Shown here one piece after another: positions 13,257 through 24,789 of a DNA stretch of 64,000 bases. This DNA is from Paralvinella palmiformis (lineage: Eukaryota > Annelida > Polychaeta > Terebellida > Alvinellidae): NCBI GenBank assembly GCA_025642065.1, contig JAODUP010000225.1, positions 337,001 through 401,000 of the forward strand, written 5' to 3'. The translations under genes were made by a program, and so were the position numbers. Position 1 is the first letter of the stretch. Each line of letters opens with the position of its first letter. A model generated the notes under the pieces. The model saw only the letters and a list, made by a program, of their open reading frames with translations. It had not been told where the DNA came from and ran no database searches.

Positions 13257-14135
13257 CAGTTTAGGAAAAACTTTGGAATATCCCATAATGTTGCATAAAT
13301 GAAATATTTGGAGCACTCTTACAATAATTTTCGTGGTATTGTTTATAGCATTGTGTCATTTTATATTGTCAATTCATTGTGTTCAATAAATATGAATGCA
13401 GTTCATACTAAATAATACAGGTTTATTTGGTTTATTGCCAATTATTTGACCCTGTATCAAATACTAACAAAAACGATCCGTTTATTCGTAGACGTAAAAC
13501 TGAAACAACTGAAATCCGCATTAACATATTTGTCTTTGTGTTAAAGCTGATGAATCATGCATGCCAAGTAATATGAAACAAATATCATGACTGCGTCGCC
13601 GTCTTCCTGTACACAGCGCAGTACACGCTTATCTGCGAACTCGAACACGACCATATTGACCGTGCAGCAAAAATGTGTCTCTTCAGTGAATAGAACATGT
13701 TGTCAGTGACCATCACACCAGTTCAAGTGCCCACTCGCCCACACAAATCACGCTTGTCGGTGTCTTCTTTTCAGTAAAGGCTTCTTCACATGTCATCTGG
13801 CCAAATAACTAGCGTTCAAAAGTGGATAATTCACCAGCGGAGTTGTCACAGGAACATTGGTGAAAACGATCCAGAGCGGAGATGAAGGTTTTGTTCGACT
13901 ATTATGGCACAGGCGTAGCATATATCGGCCATGTCTAGCGGTGTCTTTCTTAGTACGACCTGATCGTGACCTAGGAGTCGTTAGATCAGTCTCCCGATGA
14001 CGCTTCAGGATTTTAGAGATTGATCATTGGGTGATCCGAAACACCATCTGGTTAGACCCGGCATGGCGCATACCAACGATCCTGTTGCATAAATATGCAC
14101 TCAATTGATGTCTGATGGTTGTTACAATATTATAT
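13257..14135 (-). mobile_element. Tc1/mariner transposase remnant
   Basis: Read on the minus strand with several frameshifts and stops. At 13980-14130 there is a helix-turn-helix/GRPR-like stretch (TTPRSRSGRTKKD). At 13670-13740 a segment reads WASGHLNW...HVLFTEETHFC, matching the family pattern WAxxHLNW...VLFTDESRF. This is followed by FEFADKRVLRCVQE, matching the VWRRxGERxxxxCVQE region. The first catalytic aspartate is replaced by glutamate (FTEE for FTDE), and the later DE part is not visible. At 13257-13290 the sequence TACAGTTTAGGAAAAACTTT resembles a Tc1-type terminal repeat that would end the element. The opposite terminus was not found. Non-autonomous and dead. Confidence 0.7.
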
Positions 14136-14424
14136 GAAGTTGGGAAAGACTTGATTTAAAGGAAGAGGCTTTTCACTTATATAGCCCACAAGTGGTCTCA
14201 TAGAGATTGTCAACCAAACAAAAGGGCGTTCTATAATTGGTTAATTGCAAGCACCCGAAATATTGGCAGTAGACATATTTGAGTCTATTTTGCATGTTTA
14301 TGCTGGTTACGCATGACATATGCATCATAGTGGCTGGATTATCAGACTAAATGTCAAAACAAAATAATTTGTGATATATTTCAAACTTGAAATGTTCATG
14401 TGAAATGAGAGTAGCACTAACAGC

Positions 14425-14720
14425 TTTTATGACTTAGTAGGTAAGAGCATGGGACTTTCTTACTTTTTTGCTCATGGTCATGCTGTGAGACAGGTCGTAT
14501 GTTTGCATCTCGGCTGAGGTACTAAGTATGGGGAGTTTTTCATCTAACCAGGCAACTGGCAAGGTTGGCCACTGAATATTCCATATATTGTAAATTATAG
14601 ATTCGTTTAGAATTAAGTCCAAGTGGTGAAGCAGTAAATAACCTATGCGTCTCTTTCTTTTGGGGTAGCTAAAGTCACTTAACTAACTGCTATTTCGGCC
14701 ATTATTATTATTATTATTAT
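14425..14720 (+). mobile_element. tRNA-derived SINE, copy 1
   Basis: Homologous to 56664-56935. It has an A-box-like TGACTTAGTAGG (14430-14441), a weak B-box region GTTTGCATCTC (14501-14511), then a body shared with the second copy: CAACTGGCAA (CAGCTGGCAA there), GAATAT-CCATA, CGTTTAGAATTA and GGTGAAGCAGTAAAT. It ends in an (ATT)n tail at 14702-14720, which fits 3' tail priming by a LINE. The internal promoter is decayed relative to copy 2. A 62-codon minus-strand frame here is a shadow. Confidence 0.72.
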
Positions 14721-14830
14721 AATAAAATAAATGAAAATTAAGAATAGCTCGTCGATATTTATTCCAGTGTCTTAAAACAGGCGAAGAATTGATAAAACAC
14801 GCCTCTCTCTATCTCCCTATCTCTAACTCT

Positions 14831-14989
<159 letters not shown>

Positions 14990-14997
14990 CACACACA

Positions 14998-15940
14998 CAT
15001 GTTTGAGTTTATTAGCTTTGTTATGTATAATGTAGAATCTATATTGTTGTCCTCTTATGTGGTTTGGCGAAACGACCTATTAATTCGTACAATGCTGCTT
15101 GATGGATTTATACTTCTGGAGTCGTTTGTTACTCCGGCAGGCATCTCCATGGGTATTAAGCTGCGGACAGAGTTTTTCCCCTTATTATGAGTAATTAGAT
15201 TACACTGATATATGAAATTTGTTAAATGTATAGCTATTATAATCCCGACGTGTCATTCGCAGTATCGGAGATCTGCCTGAAATCCGCTGTTCTCGACCAT
15301 GGGTCAAATAGATCAAGTGGATAGGCGCTTTAATTTAGATCCCACCACAGCTAACTGCATAAACTTAGGGACGCTAAATTAAGCGTGAATGAACGTTCAC
15401 TTAATGATGAACGGAAACGTATGAGGGTTAGCTGTTAGGTTCGAGTAAATCGTAGTATTTACTCAGGTTTGAGACGATATTTCGTTCTAGTCCAGTAATA
15501 ATCCATTGTGCGGTATTGCTACTTTGTATTAGTTTTAGTTTAATCGCTTTAGTGAGTCCATACTGTGTTAGTGTACATTCTCTTTGTTATGAACAAACTG
15601 TAATGTTTGTTAACACGCTGAGGCTATATATAGGGCTTGAAATTTCACTTAGGTTAGAGAAGAACTTCGACGCCAGACCAGTCGGACGTGTATTGATACA
15701 TGGTTCATATAGGTAGGATTTATTCAGTTATTCGAACCCAGAATAAAGCTGAGGTCAGCATCTGAGGTGTCGAAATGCTTTATATACAGGTTTCTTTTGG
15801 ACCACAGAAAATTACTGTTGAATGTAAACTGTGGTGTCAAAATAGTTTATGATATGTATGTAGCAAGTCACCATTGAACCACAGGCACGTGTTGTTTGTT
15901 GCGAGCTGTGGTATCAAATGGTATGTTTTTTACGTGCTTC
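14998..15940 (+). repeat. Repeat B, copy 1 (LTR-like promoter region)
   Basis: Nearly identical to 38664-39500, and its right part to 62983-63510. Seen in the sequence: a TATA box (TATATATAG, 15625-15633), a transcribed-looking segment, AATAAA at 15742-15747, then TGGTGTCAAAATAG at 15832-15845. TATA, about 110 bp, AATAAA, about 90 bp and a tRNA-primer-like TGGTGTCA is the layout of an LTR (U3-R-U5) followed by a primer-binding site of tRNA-Leu type. That reading is inference. The same TGGTGTCA also lies in a hairpin (GACCACAG/CTGTGGT). No gag or pol frame is present. The homology with copy 2 starts at ACATGTTTGAG. Confidence 0.65.
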
Positions 15941-16214
15941 CGCTTTTTGTACGTAGCCTGCATGTAGCCGCTTTCCTTTGGGTGTGACATATTTGTCGCG
16001 TACGAAAAGCGAATTAGCTGGTTCCCACAGGCTGATGAGTAGACCAGACACATGCTTAGGTATACGCACACATTTATCAATATGTGGAGGTATGGAAGAT
16101 TTTATTTTTAGATTAATGTATGTATAGTTGTATTTAGATTTATGGAGGTAGGTTTCGAAGGATGTTTAGATATGTTGATGCTCTGTGCCTGTTGCCTCTT
16201 ACTATGTACCTTAA
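15940..16214 (+). repeat. Repeat T, copy 1
   Basis: T segment directly following B, starting around ACGTGCTTCCGCTTTTTGTA. Key blocks are GCATGTAGCCGCTTTCC, TTGTCGCGTACGAAA, GAATTAGCTGGTTCCCACAG, TTAGATTAATGTATGTATAG, TATGGAGGTAGGTTTCGAAG and the 3' end GATGCTCTGTGCCTGTTGCC...ACC-TTAAAA, which runs straight into (AC)n. No protein motif is seen in any frame. Both strands have shadow ORFs because stops are sparse here. Confidence 0.85.
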
Positions 16215-16674
<460 letters not shown>

Positions 16675-16689
16675 AACACGCAATGCTAA

Positions 16690-17530
16690 TGCTAATTGAA
16701 CCTAATTGTCGTTGACAATACTGTTGTTGTTGTCGTTTTTTCTTCTAAACGGAAGTTTCATATCTAAACACTAACCTGCAATACAACTCCATAGTTACAT
16801 AGTTTTTTTTATTAAGGAAGAATTAGAAAATTGTCATGACCACCATCTGCTGATAATTAACAGAATATTGAAACGAAACTCTTCTATCATAAACTAAATG
16901 ACTTGTCAACAGATTATTTCAATTAGATAAAATGAAACAATGACAATCCCTTAGAGACAAAGGAATAGTCACATTCTGCACCTTTTAGCGTTTGAATACT
17001 TTTGCAGCGCACCCGTCTCAAGTGATGACCGTGTTGAAACTCATATTGTTTAATGACTGCTCTGCTTACAATTATAGCCAGTAAGACAACAAATGTACCA
17101 TTTATTATCTACTACACAATTGATCATAGCTTTTCTAAAACGTTTTGCATATTTTTAAATATTTACACACATTTCACAAATGCATTTCCTAAACCTAACA
17201 TGCATCTGTGGAAAATTGGAGGTATTACATACCACTTGTTGACTCTATTTGCTCTTTGTTTTATTTGATTTGGTTATTGGAATCTCACCGTCTTAAATAT
17301 TTACTTCTTATGACTTTTATTTGACCTAAGATCAGTAATACATTTTAAAGATGCGTGTGTTATTTCCCCATTAAATGCGTCTTATAAAGGTGATTATATT
17401 GAGTGTTTGTTTGTTAAGTGTATTGATAAAACTAATGGATCAATAATGTTGGTAAGAAAAAAACGTTTCCTTTGTAATTGAGAGTTTTTAAAACAAATTT
17501 CAACAATCCACCTAACAAGTGTATGTTTCC
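16690..17530. other. AT-rich spacer, nothing recognised
   Basis: No supported gene or element. A 71-codon plus-strand frame (17053-17268) is hydrophobic but has no motif. Confidence 0.5.
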
Positions 17531-17533
17531 TTT

Positions 17534-17536
<3 letters not shown>

Positions 17537-17585
<49 letters not shown>
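17537..17585. repeat. (TA)n microsatellite
   Basis: About 49 bp of pure TA. Confidence 0.97.
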
Positions 17586-17586
<1 letters not shown>

Positions 17587-17906
17587 CCTGAGTAGCTGTT
17601 GAATGTCATAAACATAAAATAATAATAAGTTTAATCTAAAGTGACTCTATCAGCATGTTTCTGTCTATAATAATAGAGGATACGGAATTGGCTAATAGCG
17701 TAATAATCAGAACAACCCCAAATTAATTTGTTAAAGACTCAAGAATATCGCGGATTTGTATATAGGCAAAGCAAATTTAATTTCTGCCCCGTAAGCCATG
17801 TCTATATAAATTAATCATAGTAGTTGCTAGAATTGTATGAAATAAACCACGGCTTGATGCATAAGATGAGTGTGACTGATTTATAGGTTAACCTGTTCTT
17901 TGTTTA

Positions 17907-17952
17907 CGTGTGTGTGTGTGTGTGTGTGTGTGCGTGTGCGTGCGTGTGTGTA
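17907..17952. repeat. (GT)n microsatellite
   Basis: GT run with GCGT interruptions at its right end, followed by a G/T-rich tract to about 18070. Confidence 0.95.
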
Positions 17953-18764
17953 TGTTTGCGTACCTGTCTGTTTGTCTTCTGTATGTATTTAATTACGTGA
18001 GTATTTGTGGGTGTGTATAAATGAATGAAGGTGTGTGGTTGTTTGCGCACGTTTGTTTATGTTTGTAAAAAACCCGCCACGTGTTACACATATCTGTTTA
18101 TTTATATCTGGAGATAATTGGGTGGACTTCATTAACTATATCGCTAATACCTTCTTAACATTATATAAAATACCCTTATAACTTTGGACGTAAATGCAAA
18201 AAGCAAATCATGCAATTGAATTATATCTGCCGTATGAATCATAAGGAAAATACTGACGAAAGAAATTGGAATTTCCATTTAAATAAGTTGTTAAAGTAAG
18301 GTATTAATATCACAATGAGAGCATGCACACTAATAGCTCATTAATGTAAACAAAGGAGGCGTTTATATAGGTATACATCTGCTCACACTCTTGGTGCAAT
18401 ATTTAAATGTGATTAAACGAAGCATAGACAAAGTTCGGGATTTATGCTGTGCTTACTAATTTGGACACGAAAATAAATATGCAAACAATTACAATTTTAT
18501 ATATTTTATATATTACATATTACACTGGTAATATGATGCAAAATATGAATGCAAAACTACCATCACCACTGTGGAAGCACTAATTAAGAACTAAGCTTCT
18601 TTTGATATATTAGAACAAATACGCTTAATTTACTCTTAACACCAAGCAGAAGATGAAGAAATTATAGTTTAAGCTAATACAAATAATTCATGGAAGAATA
18701 TTATATCTACTAAGACTTAGAAGAAAATGGCGACCGCTGTATAATAATATTAATAACTGTAATT

Positions 18765-18768
18765 ACTA

Positions 18769-18810
<42 letters not shown>

Positions 18811-19700
18811 TATTATTATTATTACTATTATTATTCGATAATAAAAATATTTAAATGTTATACATAAAATGTTTAACAAAAATGGATATAACATACGTTA
18901 TTTAAATGCGAGGGCTTAGATACTAATTAATTGTGAACGTGGAATAGAAAGAAGCGAGACTTTAACAACCTTTTGGGGTGTACTTATTGTTCTTGCGTCC
19001 CTGGTGATGCTGGGAAGTTGATTCGAGAAACTTGGAGCTGCATGACCAAAACACCGTTTATCATAAGTCGTTCGTATCATAGGTGTTACTAAGGTCAACG
19101 AATTCTAAGATCCCAAAGTTCTTCTTTGTCTGTATACATATAAATGTTCTTGTGGTAATGTGTCCTGTTGTATTTTGGACATGTTGTATTTTGTTCTATA
19201 TGGTATTCGGAAAGCCGTGTAGCAGGTCTTTACAAAACTTCAAACACGATGTAACAAGTACGATTTTGTGATTTTGTGGCTTCCTTAGACAAATAGCTTC
19301 TAATGCGGCCAATATTTCGTAACTGGCCATAACCTGATCACCATATATATCATCCCACACAATGTAGGTGCAATTAAAGAATTGCCTACATTATTGGAGA
19401 TGATATCCTGGTTTTGGAATTATGATTAGAGGAGAATAGAATGACTTTAATTTTGAATGACTTCAATTGTTGCCAGGACTCGCTATATTTGATGAAAACT
19501 CTTGACGCGAGTTGGAGCCTCAAACTATGTAAGGTCATTTTTGGGTTTGAATGGTGAATGCAGTTTGGTGTCGCCTTATGACATCATCAGTTGGCTTGGC
19601 GTGGGTAACGTAGTTCCTTCGTCCCACCGTCTCATCAAGGATATGAAGCAACGTGTGGTGATATATGGTATCTAATGCGGCAGTCAAATCATTGTACGCG
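18765..19700 (-). mobile_element. Decayed CR1/L2-like LINE, 3' part
   Basis: On the minus strand, a degraded RT motif-A region (NDLTAALDTIYHHTLLHIL, about 19640-19698; relatives have LDLSAAFDTVDH) comes first. Next is a thumb/C-terminal block: VLVTSCLKFCKDLLHGFPNT and IQHVQNTTGHI, matching the VTSRLDYCNxLLxGLPxxxxxKLQxVQNxAARL region. After that comes RCFGHAAPSFSNQLPS..ARTISTPQKVVK, matching the terminal FSxAAPxLWNxLPxxIRxxxTxxxFKxxLK block. The YADD segment is missing (internal deletion). The element ends in a (TAA)n tail, seen as (ATT)n at 18768-18836 on the plus strand. Frames are broken by stops and shifts. Confidence 0.75.
18768..18836. repeat. (ATT)n, probable LINE tail
   Basis: About 70 bp of ATT with two interruptions, at the 3' end of the minus-strand LINE remnant. 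Confidence 0.9.
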
Positions 19701-19979
19701 ATTTGTATTTTAATCTTTATTATTTACGTATATTTAAAATAATCAAATCAATATCTGAAATCACGAATAATTGGAATGAATATATAAATAATACGTTAGC
19801 TGTGACAGCAGTAAAAAGCAGTAGTAATACATTCAAGGGATAGGAAGGAAGTAACGACATTGTAACTCAGCTGTAACTATGGTAACATTAAATATTGGGC
19901 CACTTAAAGTAGCAAATCATCTCCCGGTGACCTTTAACCTGAAGGATACTTGAAATAATTATCGTATTGCAAATTTTTT

Positions 19980-20125
<146 letters not shown>

Positions 20126-20734
20126 CGTCTTTCGGGTAGGCTCTTTTAAGAGAAAGGATATGGATATTGGTAAACCTGTAACTTTTTCCATCAACTTGTT
20201 GTTTATTTAGACGTGACTGTTATATCCAGAGAATGATGATGACACTAATAAAACCTACCTCATTGTAGCTTTATCGCAGGAGTTATTATCATTCACATAT
20301 GGCTTCAGGTTAGGGAACATAAGTGGATACCATATAGACTATAGCATATTGTAATTATATAGCACCCACCGCCTTTATTCTACACGAAAAAATCTATGAT
20401 CATTAAGTGATCATGATAGTCATTGTCATTCCATTTAAGTATTTCAAGATAGCGTTATGGATAAAGGTATTGCTACAAGTGATTTGTATTTACTATTTAC
20501 GCCTTCGAGGTCGGGTAATCATACAGATATCGCCGTGCGGAATGATTTGGTGTAGTTAAGGAAAGATTCTTTCTATTTTCAAGCATAATGTTTGGAAGCA
20601 TTGGCACTCTCCAAGTATGTCTGCTGCTACCGATGTGATGATACGGGCCAGCACCACATATTACATAGTTGGTTAGCAAGTAAAACGTGATCAAACGATC
20701 ATATCAAGACATAAATATATCTTATACTAGGTTA

Positions 20735-21430
20735 TGCATCTCTCTCCAGTGAAATGCGCAACGTTCTTGCAGTTAAAAAGAATACACCGTCCAACATGAT
20801 TGATAGCGGGATGGATGGTGAAAACCTACGCGAAACATTTGTCGATAAGTACAAATCCCTGTACAATTATGTATCGTACAATAAACATTATATGCATACA
20901 TTTCTATTAGAATTAAATACCTTATTTGATGTAGTAATACAATTAATCTACTTATACGGTATATATGATGACATTCTGAATGGTTTATTGCAAATTAAAT
21001 GTGATATATACGATGGCTTAGGAATTATGCATACTGATAATCATGACTGTTTATCATGATAGCACTCATTGTTGTTTCTCTTGAAGGTCGAAAGTGGCCA
21101 CCTTTAAGCTACATATTAAAAATATATATACACTTTGTAATGAGTGACCGAACTATAGGACACTAGCTTTGAGTAACCCAGTTACTAAAATACTTGATTG
21201 GCTCTCATTGAACAAGAAATCTAATAACATTAGTTCAGACGACCTACAAAATAATTTTAGGTCTAACCCCTTGAATTAATTATTATAAATTAACTAACTC
21301 TTATTAGGTACTAATTAGATTCAGTTTCATGCGACTTAATCACAGTTGTTGGCTCAATCTTGCCTAATTAACCAAAGACGATGCATTTGTTGAGCACTAT
21401 TACGTGGAATAGTTGAATCGACAATAATTT
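20735..21430 (+). mobile_element. LINE pre-RT and N-terminal RT fragment
   Basis: A 101-codon frame (20754-21059) reads KKNTPSNMIDSGMDGEN...FVDKYKSLYN and ends DDILNGLLQIKCDIYDGLG, the linker that precedes the palm in many non-LTR ORF2 proteins (FADKYKxLYN...ILKxxKCDxxDGL). After a frameshift, LSNPVTKILDWLSLNKKSNN and SSDDLQNNFRSN (about 21170-21270) correspond to the YRxIxLSxxxxKxLDW...SSDLQFGFR region of RT. Sequence beyond about 21290 decays and motif A cannot be followed with confidence. This lineage differs from the CR1/L2 copies and may match the 23.7-kb remnant. Confidence 0.72.
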
Positions 21431-22150
21431 TATATTTGATTTATTGTTAGTGAATCTTTATATTATAACAGACGTAATGCGATGAAGGAAATAAATACCT
21501 ACTGAAAATAATATATTTGAAAATTTACCGTATGTTTAAATGTCTTAATGAAAGCATTAATATTATATAATTAATAATCGATATGTTCACATTGTTTTAG
21601 GTATTATCAACACCATTCTGCCTGGTATATAAAACGATATTCTAAGAAAATATTGTAAAAGCTTTGTAACCCAAAGAAACAGACACCTCAAAATTGCGTT
21701 AATGCTCAAATAGGCATTAGTCTGTTGTCTGCCACATCTGGGATTACACAAAGGGTTTGGAATTAATACTGCCTATATCCCTTTGGGACCTAGCTAATAC
21801 GTCGTGTCCTTATCTCTTGTTTACCGTACAATAGATTCATGACTTAACTAATGACACACAGCATCCATGGTAAAGTCTTCGTGGGCATACTCTGGTTTAA
21901 TTGGCAAGAACTTCATCCACTGTCTGTTGTCTATTATGGAAAATGAATTCGAGTAAGGCAACGAAACAAATGAACAGCACTGGACCAAAGGTTGAACATG
22001 GCCCCAGAAGATTATCACCCACCTCACTGTGTAATATACCACATATATGCAGCCTTAATTGTCAGGTGCAGGTTTGGGCTGTGAACGTTATGAACATACA
22101 GATTATTTGGGTAGGAGTTATATGTGTCAAATACATACAGGCCAATGTTT
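21430..22150. other. Unassigned AT-rich sequence
   Basis: Overlapping frames on both strands at 21848-22293 show no recognisable motif. This could be decayed LINE sequence leading into the tail at 22.3 kb. Confidence 0.4.
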
Positions 22151-22362
22151 GACCAAGCACTACAGCTTCTAGCTCTCATGATGAATCTCATGAATGTTAC
22201 GTGAAACACCTTTCCCCATTCTGTGCTATCTTGGTCGTTGAGGTTTGTTCTGGTTTGAAACATATTAGAATGAGGGATACTAATACTGAACACGCCTAAA
22301 ATGGCTATCTAACTGGATAAGGCGCCTTATAAATGTCATATATTATTATTATTATTATATTG
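22150..22362 (+). mobile_element. Probable LINE/SINE 3' end with (ATT)n tail
   Basis: GGATAAGGCGCCTTATAAATGTCATAT followed by (ATT)n at 22343-22360 resembles the 3' ends of L2/CR1-type LINEs and their SINEs, which commonly finish with a gCGCxxTATAAAT stretch and a short trinucleotide tail. The upstream 200 bp has no readable frame. Element identity is not established. Confidence 0.45.
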
Positions 22363-22364
22363 TC

Positions 22365-23700
22365 AAAGAGTTGTACTTAACTTCTTAATTCAGGCATCGC
22401 TTATACCTGGGATATGATGAAGGGCTGAATCCCTATAGAAATATCCCATAAAAACTGATATGAGTCGGATTCTAATCTACAGTGGGTATTTGTAAAATGT
22501 ATGGAAGTGAACTTAAATATCTTTCTATGTGATAAATCATTTTATCTAGAGATTTACACGGGTTTACCTAATTGCATTACCACAGTATTGTAATCGTTAA
22601 ATATGTAATGATTCTGATGCTTTGCCATCAGGGTTTCTGTTATTTCGTACGAATTGAGTGACAAGAACTGAAATACTACGGATAAACTTATTTTTTAGCA
22701 ATGAGTAACCCTGTCGTCGTGCATAATAACTTATTTATTTTATAATCTCTATCTATTTCACTTTACATGTGATATAATCAAGACACACTGTTTTTAGATC
22801 AATTCACAGTAAATAAGGCAAACAAATTGAATAGGTTTATGTAAACCGAGTACATTTACCATGGAATAATTGGAGCGGAGTGATCAAACACATCAGGTGC
22901 GATGCAATATTGAAAGCTCTAGTTGTGTTATTATGCAATAAACCACAGTTTTATGTAATTTCTTATTTGATGTGACTTAATTTCAAATTTATCAATGAAA
23001 AATCTTATTAGATTTACTTTGGCAAATATAGATATTCACCTGCCTAAGTCAATTCAAAAATATTTGTGACTAGATTTGGTCCTCGGTATTTTGCTGACGA
23101 TATTAATATATTAACTAGTTAATTTTAATATTGCTATATTCTTCAAATATATGTAGATTTATGCCTTTCGATCTTTTTTTTTCAGCTGTCTAATTTACTT
23201 TTATGTGATTAGTGACGGACACTTATATTACAAATTTATTAATTGTCAAGCTTAGTAGGGAACCTACCTGCGAACATCATTCGAAAGATGGCGCTACGAG
23301 CAACCCAGTCCTTGGGATTCCACAAAACGAGAAGTAAACAGTTGTATTTTCTTAGGACGGTTAGTGAAATTCAACACCATTAGCTTTAATAATCATGCCT
23401 ACTCTATATTTTGTGCTGCATTACAATTAAAGAGGCGGTCATTCGTTTCCTTGGTCACAAAAGAATCTGCTTAAGAAATGTATTCATGCCGCAAAGCGCC
23501 CAGAGACATGAAAACCCAGCCGATAAAACGTCGTGTGTGGGTCACATTTTGATTCTATGACTACAAATAGTGCAAACTTATTATTTTGCCCATGACTCTC
23601 CCATCATATATTTATATTTTATGGAAATACTGATTTTACCGGTAATTAATGCACCAAAAATAACTTCATATTGTATCATTCTATATGATATAATATATCA
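22365..23700. other. AT-rich spacer, nothing recognised
   Basis: No supported feature on either strand. Confidence 0.5.
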
Positions 23701-23709
23701 AATGATTAC

Positions 23710-24785
23710 TATTGATATTTGCTTCCAAGATAATTAGGCATATTTTACCTCTAATTATAGAATTACAACAACATACCGAAAATGACATGAGAGCATTATC
23801 AGACTGGTTTTATGCAGATAAAGTTTCTTTGAATGTTCAGAAAACTAATTTTGTTGTGTTTGCTCCAAAGAACACAAACAATAACATAACATCCATCACG
23901 CTGGAAAATCAACAACTGGAAAATTCCTAGGTATTTATATAGATGATGGACTTGTGTGTGATGACAACATCAATCATATTGTCAAAAGGTTATTCAGTGG
24001 ATCATATGCAGTTCACACGGTCAAAGGATATATGTCTGTCGATAATTTAAAATCATCTTACTACAGTCTTAGTCATTCTCCTCTTACGTATGACACAATG
24101 TTATGGGGATCGGCATATCAACATAGACTGCATAAATTTGAAATATTACAGAAGAAATCAATCAGAAATATGTGCAATGCTGGATACAAAGCACCAAACA
24201 CTTACCAAATTAATGGACATATATAATATCCAACTCTGCAAATTAATGTATACATACATCACTGGTACTTTACTTACTCAATTACAAATACTATTTACAA
24301 ACAATTCTCTTGTACGCAGTCATCAAACACGTCATTACTGGGATCCTAATATCATAGCTAGAAAAAAGAGTAATGTAGCGAGAATCTTTATTCACCAAAG
24401 GCCGGAGTCTTGACTAGTTTTGCCAGACGACGTGTAAAACTGCAAGTCAGTTAAATCATTCAACCAACGAGTAAAGAAATATTACTTAAGCACTTATTGA
24501 AATCACTGTCACGTTGCCTTGCTCCATCATCATCTCTACTCGGAGATTTAACATAGCGCTATATGCTGGAATGACTTATTGTCCTAATTAGTGGGTAATC
24601 TGTTAATGACGTGCATACCAAACATACACATGTAACCTTCTCCTTATATTCTTATTGTTCTTTCTGTTAAAAGATACCAGGTTGCATCATTGTGCAGATT
24701 TAACATATTTGGTGCAACCCCAAACTGTATCTACCAGGTATTCGCTGCATTTAGTGTATTAAATGTAATGCCAAATAAACATATT
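23710..24785 (+). mobile_element. LINE RT C-terminal remnant with 3' end
   Basis: Three plus-strand frames joined by shifts near 23910 and 24205 give a continuous non-LTR RT C-terminal half. The first reads DMRALSDWFYADKVSLNVQK (DxxxLxxWFxxNKLSLNxxKT region). The second reads KFLGIYIDDGL then INHIVKRL and SYYSLSHSPLTYDTMLWGSA (thumb), then LQKKSIRNMCNAGYKAP. The third reads KLMDIYNIQLCKLMYTYITG and QTRHYWDP. After a stop, SVKSFNQRVKKYYLS gives the usual last motif. Downstream sequence to AATAAA near 24775 may be the 3' UTR. The palm with GVPQGS and YADD is absent upstream. The shifts and stops make it non-functional. Confidence 0.82.
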
Positions 24786-24789
24786 GATT

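Noticed and set aside
15895..15965. Resemblance of GGTATCAAATGG...GTGCTTCCGCT in T to the antisense of initiator tRNA-Met
   Set aside because: Only two short words match, with wrong spacing and no pairing arms. Likely coincidence.
20396..20414. Hairpin ATGATCA-TTAAG-TGATCAT
   Set aside because: Short AT-rich palindromes are expected by chance in this composition, and nothing nearby suggests a terminator or origin.
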